A stretch of 64,000 nucleotides of DNA from Sipunculus nudus (Eukaryota > Annelida > Sipuncula > Golfingiida > Sipunculidae). Shown piece by piece: positions 1 to 12,583 of this stretch. How positions within the stretch are numbered: the stretch's first letter is position 1; every line of letters begins with the position of its first letter. The notes beneath the pieces were generated by a model that saw only the letters and a list, made by a program, of their open reading frames with translations, was not told the DNA's origin and did no database searches. Where the stretch lies: contig CM049318.1 of the NCBI GenBank assembly GCA_026874595.1, positions 14,778,241 to 14,842,240 on the forward strand, written 5' to 3'. Both the position numbers and the translations under genes were made by a program.

Positions 1-1770
1 GAAATGGTGTCTCTGTTGTTTTCCGGTGACATCGCAGAAACACAACTGCTCAATATTAGATATTCCAGGATCACGTTATTAAACTTAATAAAAGCACTAT
101 GGATTATTGGATTCTGGTTATGATCCTGAACTTTGAATTTACTCCTGTGAATTATTGCATGGACATGTGCATATCCGTGACAAGTCGCCAAGGTAACAGA
201 CAGTAAACACAGACCATCTGATGGCGCCATCTGTTGTTAGTTTGGCGAGCAATGTTTCTTCAGAGTTGGAGACGGATTAGATCATAATGAAGGGTTAAGT
301 AGCTCCTGTTGTAATTTTCTACGGAGCCAATAAGCAGGTATCATATAACAGTTGTACAATACCAAGTATATAGTTTTCCTATATAGTAGTATACCGTTTT
401 GTTACATGGGTCAAATAGAAAAGCACTAAAAGAGCGCAGACCTCCGCCAAAGCAGCTCTTTAACCCCACATTGCTTAGTCAGTAACGCAGCATTTAAACA
501 AAACTTTTCTGACGAAACCATATGCGGGTAATGAACTGTCTTGAAGAAGGTCTGTACTCTCTGATCGCAAAGGTCTACTTTAGAATGGTTAACGCGAATA
601 AACGATATTTTATTAGATAGTCTGACCGCGTGGATGTGTGGTCATGGTAAGTCGTTCTCTGTAAGCCTATTTATTGAAACTGAGACGGACCTTGAGATAA
701 ATTATTTATCAAATTTAAAAAAAAGAAACTAATATTATAAATAAAGAATGTGTTACATTTATCCGACTACACCTTTACACTAGCCTATAACTGTTTCAAC
801 CTGCATTAGGTGTTTATAATCATTCGTAATCTGGCATTGTCATAACATGAAGTATCCATTATAAGACGTTTGCAGTGTTTTGTGTGGTTGGATGCCCCAA
901 CAGCGGGCGAAGTCGAATGTTCGAATATTGTTGGTTTTGTTTAATGTTTTCGTGAGTAATTTCGTGCATCAACTTCTACATGATATTGGGGCCACTCCTT
1001 TTTTTCCGTCATTTCAAGGTTTACTCACTTATTGTAAAAAACTTAAGTATCATATGAGCAAAAATGTTTAAATTATCAATGGAAATATCTTTTTTTAAAT
1101 TTTGTAAGAGCAACAAGGAGATCTCAAGGTGAAGTCTTTATATATTTGGGTCATGACCTTTTCTATTAGGATGGCGTTGACTTTAAATTATTGCATATTC
1201 TGTAAAAAATATTTGGTATCTCAGGAGTGGATGAATGGTTTGTGCTGAAATTTTTATGTAGCCTAAATCTTGGCCAACATTTTATCTTGTACACAACACT
1301 GTGTCATCTATACTCCTCTTTCTTCACAGTTTGTAAAATATAAACAGAATCGTTTGAACCAGTCATAAATGAAATGTGATTAACAGAACAAAATTGGTTA
1401 AAACAGTTCCTAAAAAATAGTCAGTTTTCACTATGACCAGTTCATTATCCATAAAAAAATCATACTACTGATTATGTTACTGAATTTTAGCTCATTGGTT
1501 GTTTAGCTTATTAAAGTTTTGTTTATTGAATATCTTCCATGTAACTTTTTTTTGAAAATGCTTTTTGGATATTATGTTTAATGGATAATTGTTTGCGTTT
1601 TTCAGGTAAGGTAGAAATCCTTTTGTTCGTTTCTGGAAAAGATAAAACTAAAGTGAGTTTAACACTTGACTGTCCAGGAGGCCAACCGAGAAAACAAGAA
1701 CTAAAATATTCAATGAAAGACAAATGATGAGGGAAGGTGCAAGAAAAAGAGTGAAAGAAATGTATTTGTA
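1..1770. other. Unique-looking AT-rich DNA, no gene seen
   Basis: No reading frame here looks like a known protein, and no splice-flanked exon stands out. The only structures I note are a 12-bp perfect palindrome GATGGCGCCATC at 220-231 and scattered A/T runs. It may be intron or intergenic DNA. Confidence 0.5.
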
Positions 1771-1774
1771 ACTT

Positions 1775-1812
1775 TTTAGCCAGTCAGCTGAGCTATAGTG
1801 ATCACTCTTCAT
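1775..1812 (+). repeat. Fragment of the hairpin-head repeat family
   Basis: The stretch contains GTCAGCTGAGCTATAGTGAT followed by CACTC, matching the head of the repeat family seen complete at 40 kb. The core that should follow is absent, so this is a truncated or solo head. Confidence 0.5.
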
Positions 1813-2175
1813 CAGTCAATGATTTTAGGGTAGTGCTCTCTCAGTTTTTCATATGGATAGTCACCAGTGATTTTTGTCCGAGTAATCAGAAGCTGAACTT
1901 TGTCATTGGACAGGTCAAGTGTTTTATGGTGGTTTTCTATACAACAGAATCTGTTAAATAAAATATACAAAGATTAACGAAAATGGAGAAGGGGAAAATA
2001 AACTTAATTTTAAAATATATCTTATCATAAAAATAACATATATCAGCTTATATCAAACAAATACGCTTAATTACTTAGTATTAAACTACCACAAGAAATG
2101 ATATGGCTTCCTGGTCTCTATGTAGAAGAAATTGAGTTTTTTTAAGGTGAAAAACAAAATCAGCCCATGTGACGG

Positions 2176-2203
2176 TGACGTCACAGAAGGAAAAATGACG
2201 TCA
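2176..2203. promoter_or_regulatory. Pair of CRE-type TGACGTCA sites
   Basis: Two perfect copies of the CREB/ATF palindrome TGACGTCA lie at 2176-2183 and 2196-2203, exactly 20 bp apart, or about two helical turns. No TATA box, transcript start or downstream gene is evident, so regulatory function is only a possibility. Confidence 0.3.
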
Positions 2204-2734
2204 GAACACACCTCTAGCTACAGTTTTTTGTACCCAAACTATTACTTGAGAGAAAAAGCATTCATTACCCACAGAGTATATTTCTAGATTTTCTTCCAGT
2301 TAACTCTTGATAGAGTATTTGAAGATGGTTGGTTTGAGAAGTGAACCTTCGGGTCGTGATGCTCAGTGGACAAATTTGGCTAACAGACGGGTCAAAATAT
2401 GAACAATGATCCTTCCCAAAATACATTGTTGTGATTTTCTGAGATAATCGTTCCACTGAAAGTTATATCAGAAGTTTGTAAAAGAAAATCTCATAATATT
2501 CCTTAAAAATTACCTTTGAGAAAAAATGGCTAACAAATATCGAAGCCTCACAGAATGCATATATTAACTCTCTCGAGATCTCTCAGTCTCTGTCTGTCCT
2601 CAGTTCTGATACTGTTTGTTGGTCATTATGGTATGGTTTAGCGTATTTTTAAGTAAAATATCTACCAATGGAAGGTTATGACATCAGCCGGATTCTGTAA
2701 TCTTGGAGTAGTCGGGCCACAGCGAGTTAAACAC

Positions 2735-2830
2735 TCAGCCGAGGAACGGTGAGAATTATTCTCGGTCGGCCAAGGATGAGTGCTTTGTCTCAATAGGGTG
2801 GTCGTTCCCCCGGCCATGTGAAATTCAGAT
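2735..2830 (+). repeat. Degraded tRNA-SINE body fragment
   Basis: The text CAGCCGAGG, CGGTCGGCC, GAGTGCTTTG and AATAGGGTGG follows the same order as the body of the intact SINE at 47.45 kb. The tRNA-like head is missing or too diverged to see. Confidence 0.55.
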
Positions 2831-2879
2831 TGATCATAAAACCGAATTTAGAGTTAATCATTTTTATGATCCAGCAAGG

Positions 2880-3779
2880 ACGTGTCAAAATACGAAAAAT
2901 AAAGCTTTTTTCTTTTCTTTTTCTTTCTGTAATGATGTCTCAGTATTATCATTTTGTCATTTGTTTTCTTCTTTCATCATTGACATATTTCCAGTAACCT
3001 AAACCCTAACAAAAGTTTATTGTAATTAATACAAATGATATAACAACAATAGCGTTTCACTTGGCTTCACAGTAATCAACAACTATTAAAAATGACGAAT
3101 ATTCGTTCCCCGTTTTTCCAGATGCTTATCCAGAAATTCATTCTTTTCTGCGGTCTTACGTTCTATCGTATCCTTATGCTTCACATGCTCAAGGAATGAA
3201 AACATTGATCTATAATGACATTGCCCTGCTTAAGTTGACTAGTTATAATAAACTTATACATTAATAAAAGGAAGTCAACAAGTATTTTAAACGGAACAAC
3301 TGATTCTTTATCAATAAAACAATATGACACATGTTAGTGTCCATCAGTCTCCATGTATATAATTTATCATCTTTGACAGTTAATTTATTGTGTAAGATTT
3401 TAAACTGGATCTGTCTTAAGCACGTATATAAATTGTTTCATGTAGAGTTTTTACAACCTTTTTAAAAAAAATATTCAAATCCAGTTTCCCTCGCAAACTT
3501 GTTATATTCACTAGTTCTTCAAATATTTCCTGAATTACACGTGAATAGACCCGTTTGAAATTTACATTCGCAATATTTACTGATATTTTCCCTCAAGAAA
3601 AAGTGTTTTATCCGAATTGTACCTTAGTACCTATACATATAGTTCCTCCTCCTTTTGTATAAATTTATAATACTATAATTCCACAGTTGTTGATAAGATA
3701 TAGTGTCTGTATCAACTGGGTCTATAGTGATGAAAGCAGTAAGTAATGTCGATCATATCTGGACATCTATCCATCAATA
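2880..3779. other. AT-rich DNA, nothing recognised
   Basis: I see no exon, repeat array or inverted termini in this stretch. It ends where the 3' part of the L1-like relic becomes recognisable. Confidence 0.4.
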
Positions 3780-5815
3780 ACATTTATATCTATATTAGCT
3801 AATAAATTAGCTAGACCGCAAAATTTGCGTGAAAATTAATTCGATGTCACGGTGCATGCATTTTGCTTCCATCATATCCTTAATCCAAGCGATCCCCATA
3901 ATTCTTTGTGTTTGCCCTATAGAGGCTATATCTGGCAGACTAATACCTCCATTTTCTTCAGTATGACTTCATATTTTAATTTTTGCTGAAATATTTGAAA
4001 CATAAAGTACTTTAGACATGCCCAGCGTTCAAACAAATGATTTTCTACCGGGTATTATCAATGCTCTCGTTTTCCACATATTAAACAGGACTACCAATTT
4101 ATTGTGAATGTTTTCAAAATTTAGTGCATCGGAAAGTTCCTTTTTCCTGTATAATATCCATGTAATATAATCTTTTTCCGGGGTTTTGCTTTTTATAACC
4201 GAGCCATGCAGCTTCATATTTACTATAGTTTATTTCAAGAGATGACATCAGTGCAAAACTATTTAGTATTTGTCTATCTTCTGTCAGAGGTTGTAAGTCA
4301 TTTAAAAAGCATGTTGTGTCGTCAGCATACATACATCGTTTTATTTCAACACTATCAATGTTTATGCCTTTGATTTTGTTTGTTTGGCGTATTAACATTG
4401 TTAATACTTCAAAATATAATAAGAACAGGTATGGGGCTATAGGACCCCCTCTTTTTAACTTATTATAACCATTATTATAATAACACAACTCATTGTGTTA
4501 AAATAACACATCTCCAGATCATTGTTTAATACGATAATCTGTCTTTGAAATATATTCCCGAATCCATTTTTAAAGTAACTGACATGAAAACATAATCTAT
4601 AGAATCAAAAGCAGCTGCAAAATCAACTGCAAAAAAAAGCTTTATTCTTTTCTATATGACAGTAATCTAATATATCTCTGATAAGGCTACTGGTTGATAT
4701 CCTTCCTTTCACAAAATCATTTTGGTCTTCATGTATAAGAATAGTGAGACATTTCTTCAGACGTTGCGCTAAAAGTTTACTCAATATCTTTATATCCACA
4801 TTTAATAAACTGATCGGACTCAATGATCATAATATCTTGTTGTCTTAATCTGTTTTTTTTTCTATAAGAGGTATTCTAGCTTGTCTCTGACCTGGAGTAA
4901 GTGACCCATCGCAAAACTTTTTCATAAAACATTCTAAGTTCATCACATAGTATATAAAATAATATATACTATGAAAACTTATTTTCTGGCAATATTGGTA
5001 TCTTTATATCATCGAAATATTATACACAATTTTTTCTGTTATCTTTAATTTTTCAAAATTTTTTCCTGATTATTTTTTTTATTTCTTCAATAATATTCTC
5101 AGGTTCCGAAACTTCAATGTTGTTAACTACAAGTTTTTTATAGTTGTTTTCTTTTTATTTCTTTTGTTAATATTAAGGAAATACTTTGTACTCCGTTCCT
5201 TTTGTATATACCAGTCAACACGTGATCGCACTATTAATCCTTGTTACTGCTAGTAAAACTGTTCATATTCTTTTTCCGCAGCTCATATGTTGCCAGACTT
5301 GTATGTGCATAGTTGTGAAGATTGTTTTCCGCTTCCGCTACATTTTGTTCTTAGGCATTTATATCTATAATTCTTCTGTTTTCTCTTCGAGTAGTCAATT
5401 GTATTTTCCCTTATGTTGTTTTTCAAATATTCATACCAGTCATTTTCACCCAGAGTACCTTTATCCTTTTCGCCATGTTTCATTACACTGTCTTTTATGA
5501 GCGTCTTATAGTCTTAATCATTGAACAAAGAGTTTTTGAATTTCAAGTGTGATGGCCGCGTTTAGATGTTAAACACAGACCGAACAGTACATGTAACTGC
5601 TGAATGATCAGTAGATATGGCTGGTAATGCATTTATATATTTAATGCGAGAATTTAAATAATTAGACATCAGAATGACATCCAGCCGCAGTGTCTCAGGG
5701 CCGTTTTGATCTCTTGATTATATTGATCTTTTGATTATATTGACAAGCATTAGGATTTTTGAAGTAACGTGAGTTTCTTGTAAAAATATTACACTGTTTT
5801 CACATTTTCCGGGTC
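3780..5815 (-). pseudogene. L1/Tx1-like LINE ORF2 relic (endonuclease + reverse transcriptase)
   Basis: Read on the minus strand, the pieces follow the order of an L1-type ORF2. An endonuclease start with LQETH lies near 5775-5795. After a deletion comes an endonuclease end with RLDVILMS and TDHSAV, where DHS is the catalytic SDH-type motif, near 5600-5680. Next is a linker with IRENTIDYSKRK near 5400. Reverse-transcriptase parts include [20 protein letters not shown] (4740-4820), the D-F-V-K-G-R block, and the polymerase motif YADDT (about 4320). A GGISLPDI-type thumb segment lies near 3930. Stops and frameshifts break it into at least six frames and the C-terminal zinc knuckle is missing. 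In life such a protein nicks target DNA and copies its own RNA. This copy is dead. The clade call is by motif memory and not by tree. Confidence 0.8.
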
Positions 5816-7400
5816 CAGAAATCCAACGGAACCAAGAGTTGGTACTGCATGACTACAGGAAATAGAGGGACCTGCCTGGTCCTAATGGCAATAGTATATA
5901 CTTCTAGATAATGGCCTGTTTTAATCATCTCTGAAGAGAACAACCCGACTTTCACAAACACTTCTTCCAGAAAATCAGATTTCAAGATACCACATTATTC
6001 CTTGGACTATTAATAACAAGAGCAGCACATCAGACATCAAATCGGAGAGAGGAACATCTTTTTGTCTATTTCTGAGATCTTGGCGTGCGTCACAGAGGCA
6101 GGGATTACAAAAGCTCAGCTTTGCTGAATAGAACGTCATCTCTTTGGAGAAATCCCAAGTTACTCCTACATCTTGAACTGAGGTCAGGCAAAAGAAAGCA
6201 AGGAAGGCCCAAGGAATGCTTGACAATGTTTTTGACGATATCGTCATCGTTGAAATCGCCCGAAAACAGCTGCCGACAAAGCATGTTGGAAGCCCAAAAG
6301 AAGAAGACTTCCGAAGTAACAGTATTCATGGAATCGAGAGGATTCCAAAACCCCAATAGAGTTGTCCATGCAGATGAAAAACAGGGCCACTGACCAACAA
6401 CATATATGACGCACATAGAATAAACGCCAGACTCAATAGACTACCAGGATGCAAGGAATGTGGGACGCTAGATCCAACAAATAAAAACGTTAATGCGAAG
6501 AGTATAAGGGCAAAGCAAATGGTACTTACAGAAGTGGTATGATTAACCATTGCAACATTCTTTATCAGATATTCTTGGGCCTATGCATGTTACATACATA
6601 TATATGTAAGCAGAATATTTTCCAGTATGTTCGACAGAGCTTGTTCTTAGTAGACTGGAGCTGTTTTTTGCCTAGATATCATCTATAGGTCCGAGTTCAG
6701 GACGTTCGAGTTCAATTCTGTGCCTTTAATGATTTTGCAAAACTACCTATCTCGACTACCTTCGTTTTTCTTTTTTCCCATAAAATTCACTCTCTTAGAA
6801 CTGTCTTTAAGTTTTTATGGTGCATAGGTGGCCATCTTGGATGTCGTTTTCTTTGGTACTGTAACTTTAGTTCAGATTCAGCTCACATGAATAGGCGTAC
6901 ACACATTCCATCCCATATATACAAGCACACTTGAGCCAATCAGAAACACGCATATGCAGGGAGAATTTCTTTAATGAAAATTTATGCCTGGCGAGTGACC
7001 GGAAGTGATGTCATAGTTTTGTATTTTCAAGAAACGTAAAGCTATTTTTGTCTGGTGCTCTCTTTTGTCTACTCGCGTGTATGATTGAGATATCACATAT
7101 TTTATATTTTAGGTTAAATTATTACCCAATAATGCTTTTCTTGACTTGATGTCTTTTTGTACACCTTAAACCAAGAGGCAGTCATCAAACTTGTGTCTGT
7201 GATAAAAGTAACTTCTTCTGACCATATTAGTATAGGATTATTCGCCGGCCGTTCTGTTTACTATCTTAGGTGTATAGGTTACCACTTTGTTTTACCAACA
7301 GGCAACGTTTTAACAACTAACAGAATAGTCATTGGCATCAAAATTACAGCAAAAAAATAAATATTTACTGACCGAAAATGACGTAACCGATAGCCATTTT
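5816..7400. other. Unassigned DNA with a possible decayed coding patch
   Basis: Between about 5985 and 6550 both strands have overlapping open frames of 70-103 codons. The plus-strand frame at 6085-6393 is rich in Lys, Arg and Ser and includes GKRKQGRPKE. A neighbouring frame downstream contains a CKECG pair. These look like a decayed transposon-encoded protein, but I cannot assign a family. The remainder (6550-7400) shows nothing clear. Confidence 0.25.
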
Positions 7401-7540
7401 AAACCATTTTTGATTTGCAATCACATGACTACACCGCGGTGCGTGATTTGTATCAATTGACTCACAAACCAAAAATATAGCAGATACCAAATTAAAACTC
7501 CTTGGTGAAAAATGAATGATTTATGGCAATTTTTAAGGAG

Positions 7541-8370
7541 TTGGCGGCCATTTCGGACGCCATCCCCGATTTGAGAGTAACATGAAAACAGAATTTTTTT
7601 TCCTGGGCCCAAATGAATTTCTGGGCCCCAAAAACCTAGCAGTAGATACCAAAACTTCAACTCTGTGATAAACAGGAGCACCGCCAAGGGCGCATAATAC
7701 GCCAATTACATATTTGGAGACTTCTGACCTTATTAAATATCTGTGATTTTGCTGAGAATGTACTTCAGTTGAGAACTGTATTGTTTAATATTCGTCATGA
7801 GTATGAGCGACCAAAGTGTGGTGTCTCTGACCTCATTAAATATGCATGAATCTTGCTGAGAATTTGATTGAGGTGAGAAACTCTAATGGTAATATGTATA
7901 ATGACTTTCGTGAAAATCCATAGGATTTTTGGTAAGTCACCACGGTGCCTCCAAAGTGTGGTGATCTCTGACTTCATTAAATAAGCATGAATATTGCTGG
8001 AAATCGAACTTAGGCGAGATATTTTATTTTTATCCGTTCAGTTTCATTATATCCATCATATTCCTCTGTAGTAATCAGGGTGACACCACAAAGTAGCCAA
8101 GTGACCTCTGACTTTATTAAATATGCGCTGATTTTGCCCATAATCGAACTCGGGCGAACTTATCTGTTGCTAAATAATTATGGTGAGTTTGGTGATAATC
8201 CATTAAAGCCCAGGGAAGTCATCCCGGGGACACTAAAAGTAAACTGAAGGACGGTGGATGTTCCATCATACATCCCGTCGTACACGGGCGTATAAAAATG
8301 AAATATTAATGGATATTTTAAAGTATTTGTTGCCATTTTGGACGCCATCTTGGACTTGCCAGTAATATAA
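7541..8370 (+). repeat. Tandem repeat, about 135 bp unit, four diverged copies
   Basis: Units starting near 7720, 7818, 7955 and 8091 share the text CTGACCTCATTAAATATGCA, then TTGCTGAGAAT and a GAAAATCCAT segment, with 20-30% apparent divergence. The array is bracketed by two direct copies of a GGACGCCATC-containing segment, near 7555 and 8339. Confidence 0.6.
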
Positions 8371-8384
8371 ATACGCAAGGCAAA

Positions 8385-8575
8385 AAATGTACGGTTCTCA
8401 GGACCCTTTTTTTCAGAAAGCAGTGCGGGCGGCGATTTTTTTTTTTACATTCTTTTGGATGTTACGATAAAAATGTCATATAATCAGGGAAAGGCATGAC
8501 AATAACAATTTTTGATAAACATGTAAAATTCAACATAACAAAGGAAATCTTATCAAAATTGTATTGTTGAGGATT
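8385..8575. mobile_element. Short copy of the GGTTCTCAGG-ended element
   Basis: One end reads GTACGGTTCTCAGG, followed by TTTTTTCAGAAA and TGCGGGCGG. The interior (GATAAAAATGTCAT, then AATCAGGGAAA and TATCAAAATTGTATT) matches 63076-63175. This copy has the end and interior adjacent, without the 2.7 kb of other repeats found inside the copy at 60.3-63.3 kb. Confidence 0.55.
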
Positions 8576-8579
8576 TGCA

Positions 8580-9350
8580 GTGCGCATGCGGTAATTGCAT
8601 GCCAGGCCGGGGTATCTCGTAACCCCTGGTGGTCATGGTGAACGTGGTCCTTGGAGACAGTTGTGATAGCGAGGCCGTGAAGTGAAACAAGAAGACCGCG
8701 AAGTCGACTAATACTATACCAGAAGTACTACAAGGTCCTGTGATCAGTTAAGAGCGAGTAATGGGTCAGTAACGCGACATATAATCCGTAAGGTCACATT
8801 TTATAGTAAGACGGAAATAAAACTTACATTAGCTGGCGCCAAAGTAAAATTTTGTTGTTTTTCACTCGGTCTGTCAAGCGAGTAGCCTGCGGCCATCTGC
8901 CCCCTGGAAATTGGAAATTGCCATTGTCTTTGACGGACAATTTATATCCGTCTTAAGATATTTACATTCAGTCAGGTCTGCTTTTATAATAAAAAAAATT
9001 GCGGTTTCATGGTCAAGAAAATGTTGCTTCTTTCTTAAATATTGTGTTTAATAAGCTGGTTTTTGTACTTTGTACTTTTAATCGTTCAGTACTTTCTGTC
9101 GATCAAACCTCGGACAAGAGTATACAACGTATGGGCGAAGTTGCAAGTACTTTCGAAATATATTTTCAAATAATAAATTAAGAAAAAAATATTTTGTATG
9201 CTCTTAGATATCGTTAAATCATAATAAACAAGATGTAAATCTGTGAAGAGGTCTGAAGTGCCTATCCTGTCACATATATAATAGAACTGTTGTGGTGTGT
9301 TAATGGTCCCTGTATATATGACAATAACGGCAGGGCTTCACATCTGAGAA
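8580..9350. other. No gene or repeat recognised
   Basis: The short open frames here have no family resemblance. No tandem unit or inverted termini seen. Confidence 0.4.
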
Positions 9351-9354
9351 GAAA

Positions 9355-9430
9355 AGTCAGGGGCGTAGCCAGAGGGGGGCCGCAGGGGTGCCATGGACCC
9401 CCCCCCCCCCGGTCACATCCAGTACTGGCC
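9355..9430. repeat. GGGGCGTAGCC-type repeat end with C tract
   Basis: The text AGGGGCGTAGCCAGAGGG followed by a run of about a dozen C resembles a dispersed repeat end widespread in animal genomes. Only one end is recognisable here. Confidence 0.35.
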
Positions 9431-9465
9431 GTCCTTTTGGAATTTCACTTAGTCTACTATATATA

Positions 9466-9470
<5 letters not shown>

Positions 9471-9520
<50 letters not shown>
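9471..9520. repeat. (AT)n microsatellite, 50 bp
   Basis: Uninterrupted AT dinucleotides. Open frames across it translate as Ile-Tyr repeats and are artefacts. Confidence 0.95.
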
Positions 9521-9523
<3 letters not shown>

Positions 9524-9754
9524 TTTAGTTGCCTTTGCTATTAGTGGTGGATTCAGTGGGGGCGCTTTAGACATGCGGCCCCCGTTGATCTGCAATATTT
9601 CTCATTTTATCTAATTACCCAATTTTTGTGATTAATTTTCATTTTTCACATTTCTTTTTATTAATTAACAATTAGATTTTATTAAAGTTATCTGCAGTTT
9701 ATTACTTTCAAATTCATTAGTAGAGGATGAGGATATTTATTAACAGCTGCGGAA

Positions 9755-9886
9755 CAACTGTAGAGCAGCAGGCCCTGGTTGGGGTCGACCGTGAACCATC
9801 TCACGGCTCCTCAGGTGATACCGGTACTCAAACTCGCGATCTGTACTCTTAGGAAACCTGTGTTCTGTCGAGACCACGGCCCCAGT
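9755..9886 (-). repeat. tRNA-derived SINE fragment
   Basis: On the minus strand a tRNA-like head (GGGGCCGTGGTCTCGAC, then GATCGCGAGTTTGAG as a weak B box) runs into a body with GTTCACGGTCGACC. That matches the SINE body at 47.5 kb, although this head is a different one. Confidence 0.55.
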
Positions 9887-10112
9887 AAAATGCAAAGTTT
9901 AAAACAAGACTAAGACTTCACCATTTCAGTTATTTTACTCAAAGCATAAGATAATATTTTGCAAGTTATAAACGTAAATGCGCCTTTGCGCCATTGACTT
10001 TAACATGTTAAAAACGACTGAAATTCTACATCCTTATTTTGAAGAAATATAAATATTAAATATTTAATCTCTATACAGTTTGACTATATAACGCAATGAC
10101 ATAAGGGAATAT

Positions 10113-10118
10113 TTTATT
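10113..10118 (-). terminator. Candidate polyadenylation signal AATAAA
   Basis: AATAAA on the minus strand lies about 92 bp beyond the TAG that closes the FN3 exon at 10210. An AATAAG variant also overlaps that stop. In AT-rich DNA such hexamers are common, so this supports a terminal exon only weakly. Confidence 0.25.
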
Positions 10119-10209
10119 TTTCTAGAAAAGAAAATCCTCATATTTTTTGGGGGTGAAAATTGCCTCAAAATGTCCTGTTTATGTATAAATTTACAACGAT
10201 TTTCTTATT

Positions 10210-10474
10210 CTAGCCATCGAAGATGTAGAATGATGATCGATACACCACCGGTGTCTTTCGTGTAGAAGAAGTAATTTCTTGAAGCAGAGGGCAATCTTTG
10301 GCGTGAGTTATGACGGTTGTTCTGACAGGGACGCTTCGTCCCCAGTCAGACACGGCCGTGACACTGATCGTGTAGGTGGCGTTGGGCGTCAGGTTTTCGA
10401 TGGTGAGGTTCTGCTCTTCCTTGACTGCTTTGACTTTCAGGTCTTTCATGACGTCAGAGTCGTCCGTCTGGTAA
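10210..10474 (-). CDS. FN3-domain exon, possibly 3' terminal exon
   Basis: A 3' splice acceptor (CATTTACAG) at 10483-10475 opens an exon with one base completing the previous codon (phase 2). The protein starts YQTDDSDVMKDL, continues NLTIENLTPNATYTISVTAV and SDWGRSVPVRTT, then runs about 25 more residues to a TAG. This is the second half of an FN3 domain: the L-x-P-x-x-x-Y core, the hydrophobic T-I-S-V strand and the conserved W-G turn before the last strand are present. FN3 domains are adhesion modules of extracellular and cytoskeletal proteins. No good GT donor follows the domain, and a stop plus AATAAA does, so it may be the last exon. There is no transmembrane segment. Two asparagines (NLT, NAT) could be glycosylated. 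Which protein this is I cannot tell. Confidence 0.65.
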
Positions 10475-10536
10475 CTGTAAATGAAAGAAGGTCTCAGGTA
10501 CAACCAGTACTGCTAGTCTGGCTGAACAAGCGGTAG

Positions 10537-12580
10537 ATGAGAGTCTACCTCACGGATGGTTGAACAGAACTGTTCAAAAACGGTTGGGCATATATTTCCT
10601 GCTGTAGCATGATGACACCATATGACCCCTACATTTACCATTAATACAGATGCTCACATGCCATTGGGACTAAAAATTACTGCCGAATGATTAGTATGAA
10701 CGAAATTATGCGCACTAACTGTAAAAAAAAATGAGATATATTGCTTCTCCACGGGGGCTCTTAGTTAAGTGCCATAAGGTACAGCCAATAGGAATTTTGT
10801 ATGGTTGTAAACATTGCGATGTATGATGGTAAAAAATCTTTATGAAAATTAGGGTTTGTCCTGGAAAGTCAGCTACTTTTGCAGGGAAGAGGTTCATTTG
10901 CATAGATTCTCCATTTTATATTTATGGAATTCCTCCTGGGTCTGTCTAACAATCCATAAGGTAAACTCTCTCCGTACTGGGTTGTACTGTAGGATTTTCC
11001 AAACAGATAATAGAAAAATCACAGGAATTTATGTTTAAAATCACCAAATGGCCGAAAGGTCTGTCCGACACATATACCGCCAGTCTATTAGTAAAGCGTG
11101 ATAAACAGGGAAGCTAGAACTATCGCGGCGGCTACTGAACTTCACCTTATATCGATAAGCGTTTAGCCCCTTAACACGTCAAAATGATTTAACCATGTGC
11201 CGACCAGACGTGGACCGCTGGGCCCAAGTCCTGATCTTTCAAACCAAGAGAAGAATTGCACTGCTGTGGGCCAGCCTACTTTACGACAGGGTTGGTCATT
11301 TAATTGGTTAGTCCGGATAAAGATAAGAGGGGTGGTAGGTAGGCCTGATGTCTTACAGTACCGATAGTTGAGCCAAACTAATGCCGGTTGTCCCAATTCT
11401 CAAGCAAACTAATGATGGACTGCATAGAAGATAATGCAGCAATGAGGATGGTTACACGATTATCTCGATACGGCGACTATGCTTACTTTAGCTTGTTATT
11501 GCTAATGCCTTAATTAATTCTAATCTACACATATTTGCTCATCAATGTTCAGTTCCTTTGAAAGACAAGGGTGACAAGTTCATGCACAAAGGGGCGCTCA
11601 TCCCCTATAATTCTACCAGTTGGCTTTTTCACGCAAGTCATTAGTGACAAGTGCTATTGACGCGTGTTTTTTTTTATCTTATTTGTGAACTTGCTTTCAT
11701 CCACTCCTAACGAAACTGGCGAAAACAGAAGAGGATTTCATACACAGAAGTAGTCGCATTTTACACGCGCTAAAAAGTGACTGAACCAAGATATATAAGT
11801 TTCTGTCATTGTTGAAACTTGCAATAAACAATGAAGATTATAAAAGTTTCAGCCGTTGGCCTTTGCTTTCAAAGACTATCAAAAACTCGCAAACTCAGCT
11901 TTATTGACACAGGGGCGGGAGACCTGGCGGGGAGGGACATGATGAGCTCTCTCAAACATTTCGAATCTATGATTAACTGTCGTCGTATGAAAAAAAATTT
12001 TTAGAGGTCAGAGGGCACGCTCGCACCGGAAGTGTTAGGCGAGCGTGGTTATCTTGGTTACATACAAGGTATAATTTTGCCATTCATTTCACAGGTTTCA
12101 ATGTTTTTCTGTCTGTCTAAATGATAAGCTCTGTGGATTGTATGTATCTAAGAGGCTAAGGCCTGACAATAAAAAAAATCAAAGTCATGGTGGCGTAAGA
12201 TCACTGTAGAAACTTTGAACTCTTTCTTTTACTACTGTTCCTATTCACCTGACAAGGTAGTGGGTTATTTCTTGTCCCTGCCTCTTTTCGGAATGTCGTT
12301 TCCAGGCAACCTTCACTGTGCTGCAGTTAACGTCCCCCGTAAGTAGATCAATCGGTGACGGAGGACCTTAAAGTAAACAAGTGACCAAAGAGTCTTGACG
12401 ATCGTCTGAAACACACTGTTACCTTTTATCTTATTTAATTGAGAGCTTGATTGTTCAATACCAGCTGTGATATAACTGCATCGTAGGAAGGCATGGAATC
12501 TATTAATTGGTAAATCAAGGAAATTCCTAGCAATATTGGATAAATATTTCCAGGATCAGTAAGCTGATCACGCTCCCAAC
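10537..12580. other. Probable intron sequence, nothing recognised
   Basis: This lies between the FN3 exons at 10.2 and 14.3 kb. I looked for the missing first half of the last FN3 domain on the minus strand and did not find a convincing splice-flanked candidate. No tandem array or inverted termini seen until 12.58 kb. Confidence 0.4.
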
Positions 12581-12583
12581 GCA

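Noticed and set aside
7541-8370. LTR-type element because of direct flanking copies
   Set aside because: No primer-binding site, polypurine tract or gag-pol sequence; the interior is only a tandem repeat.
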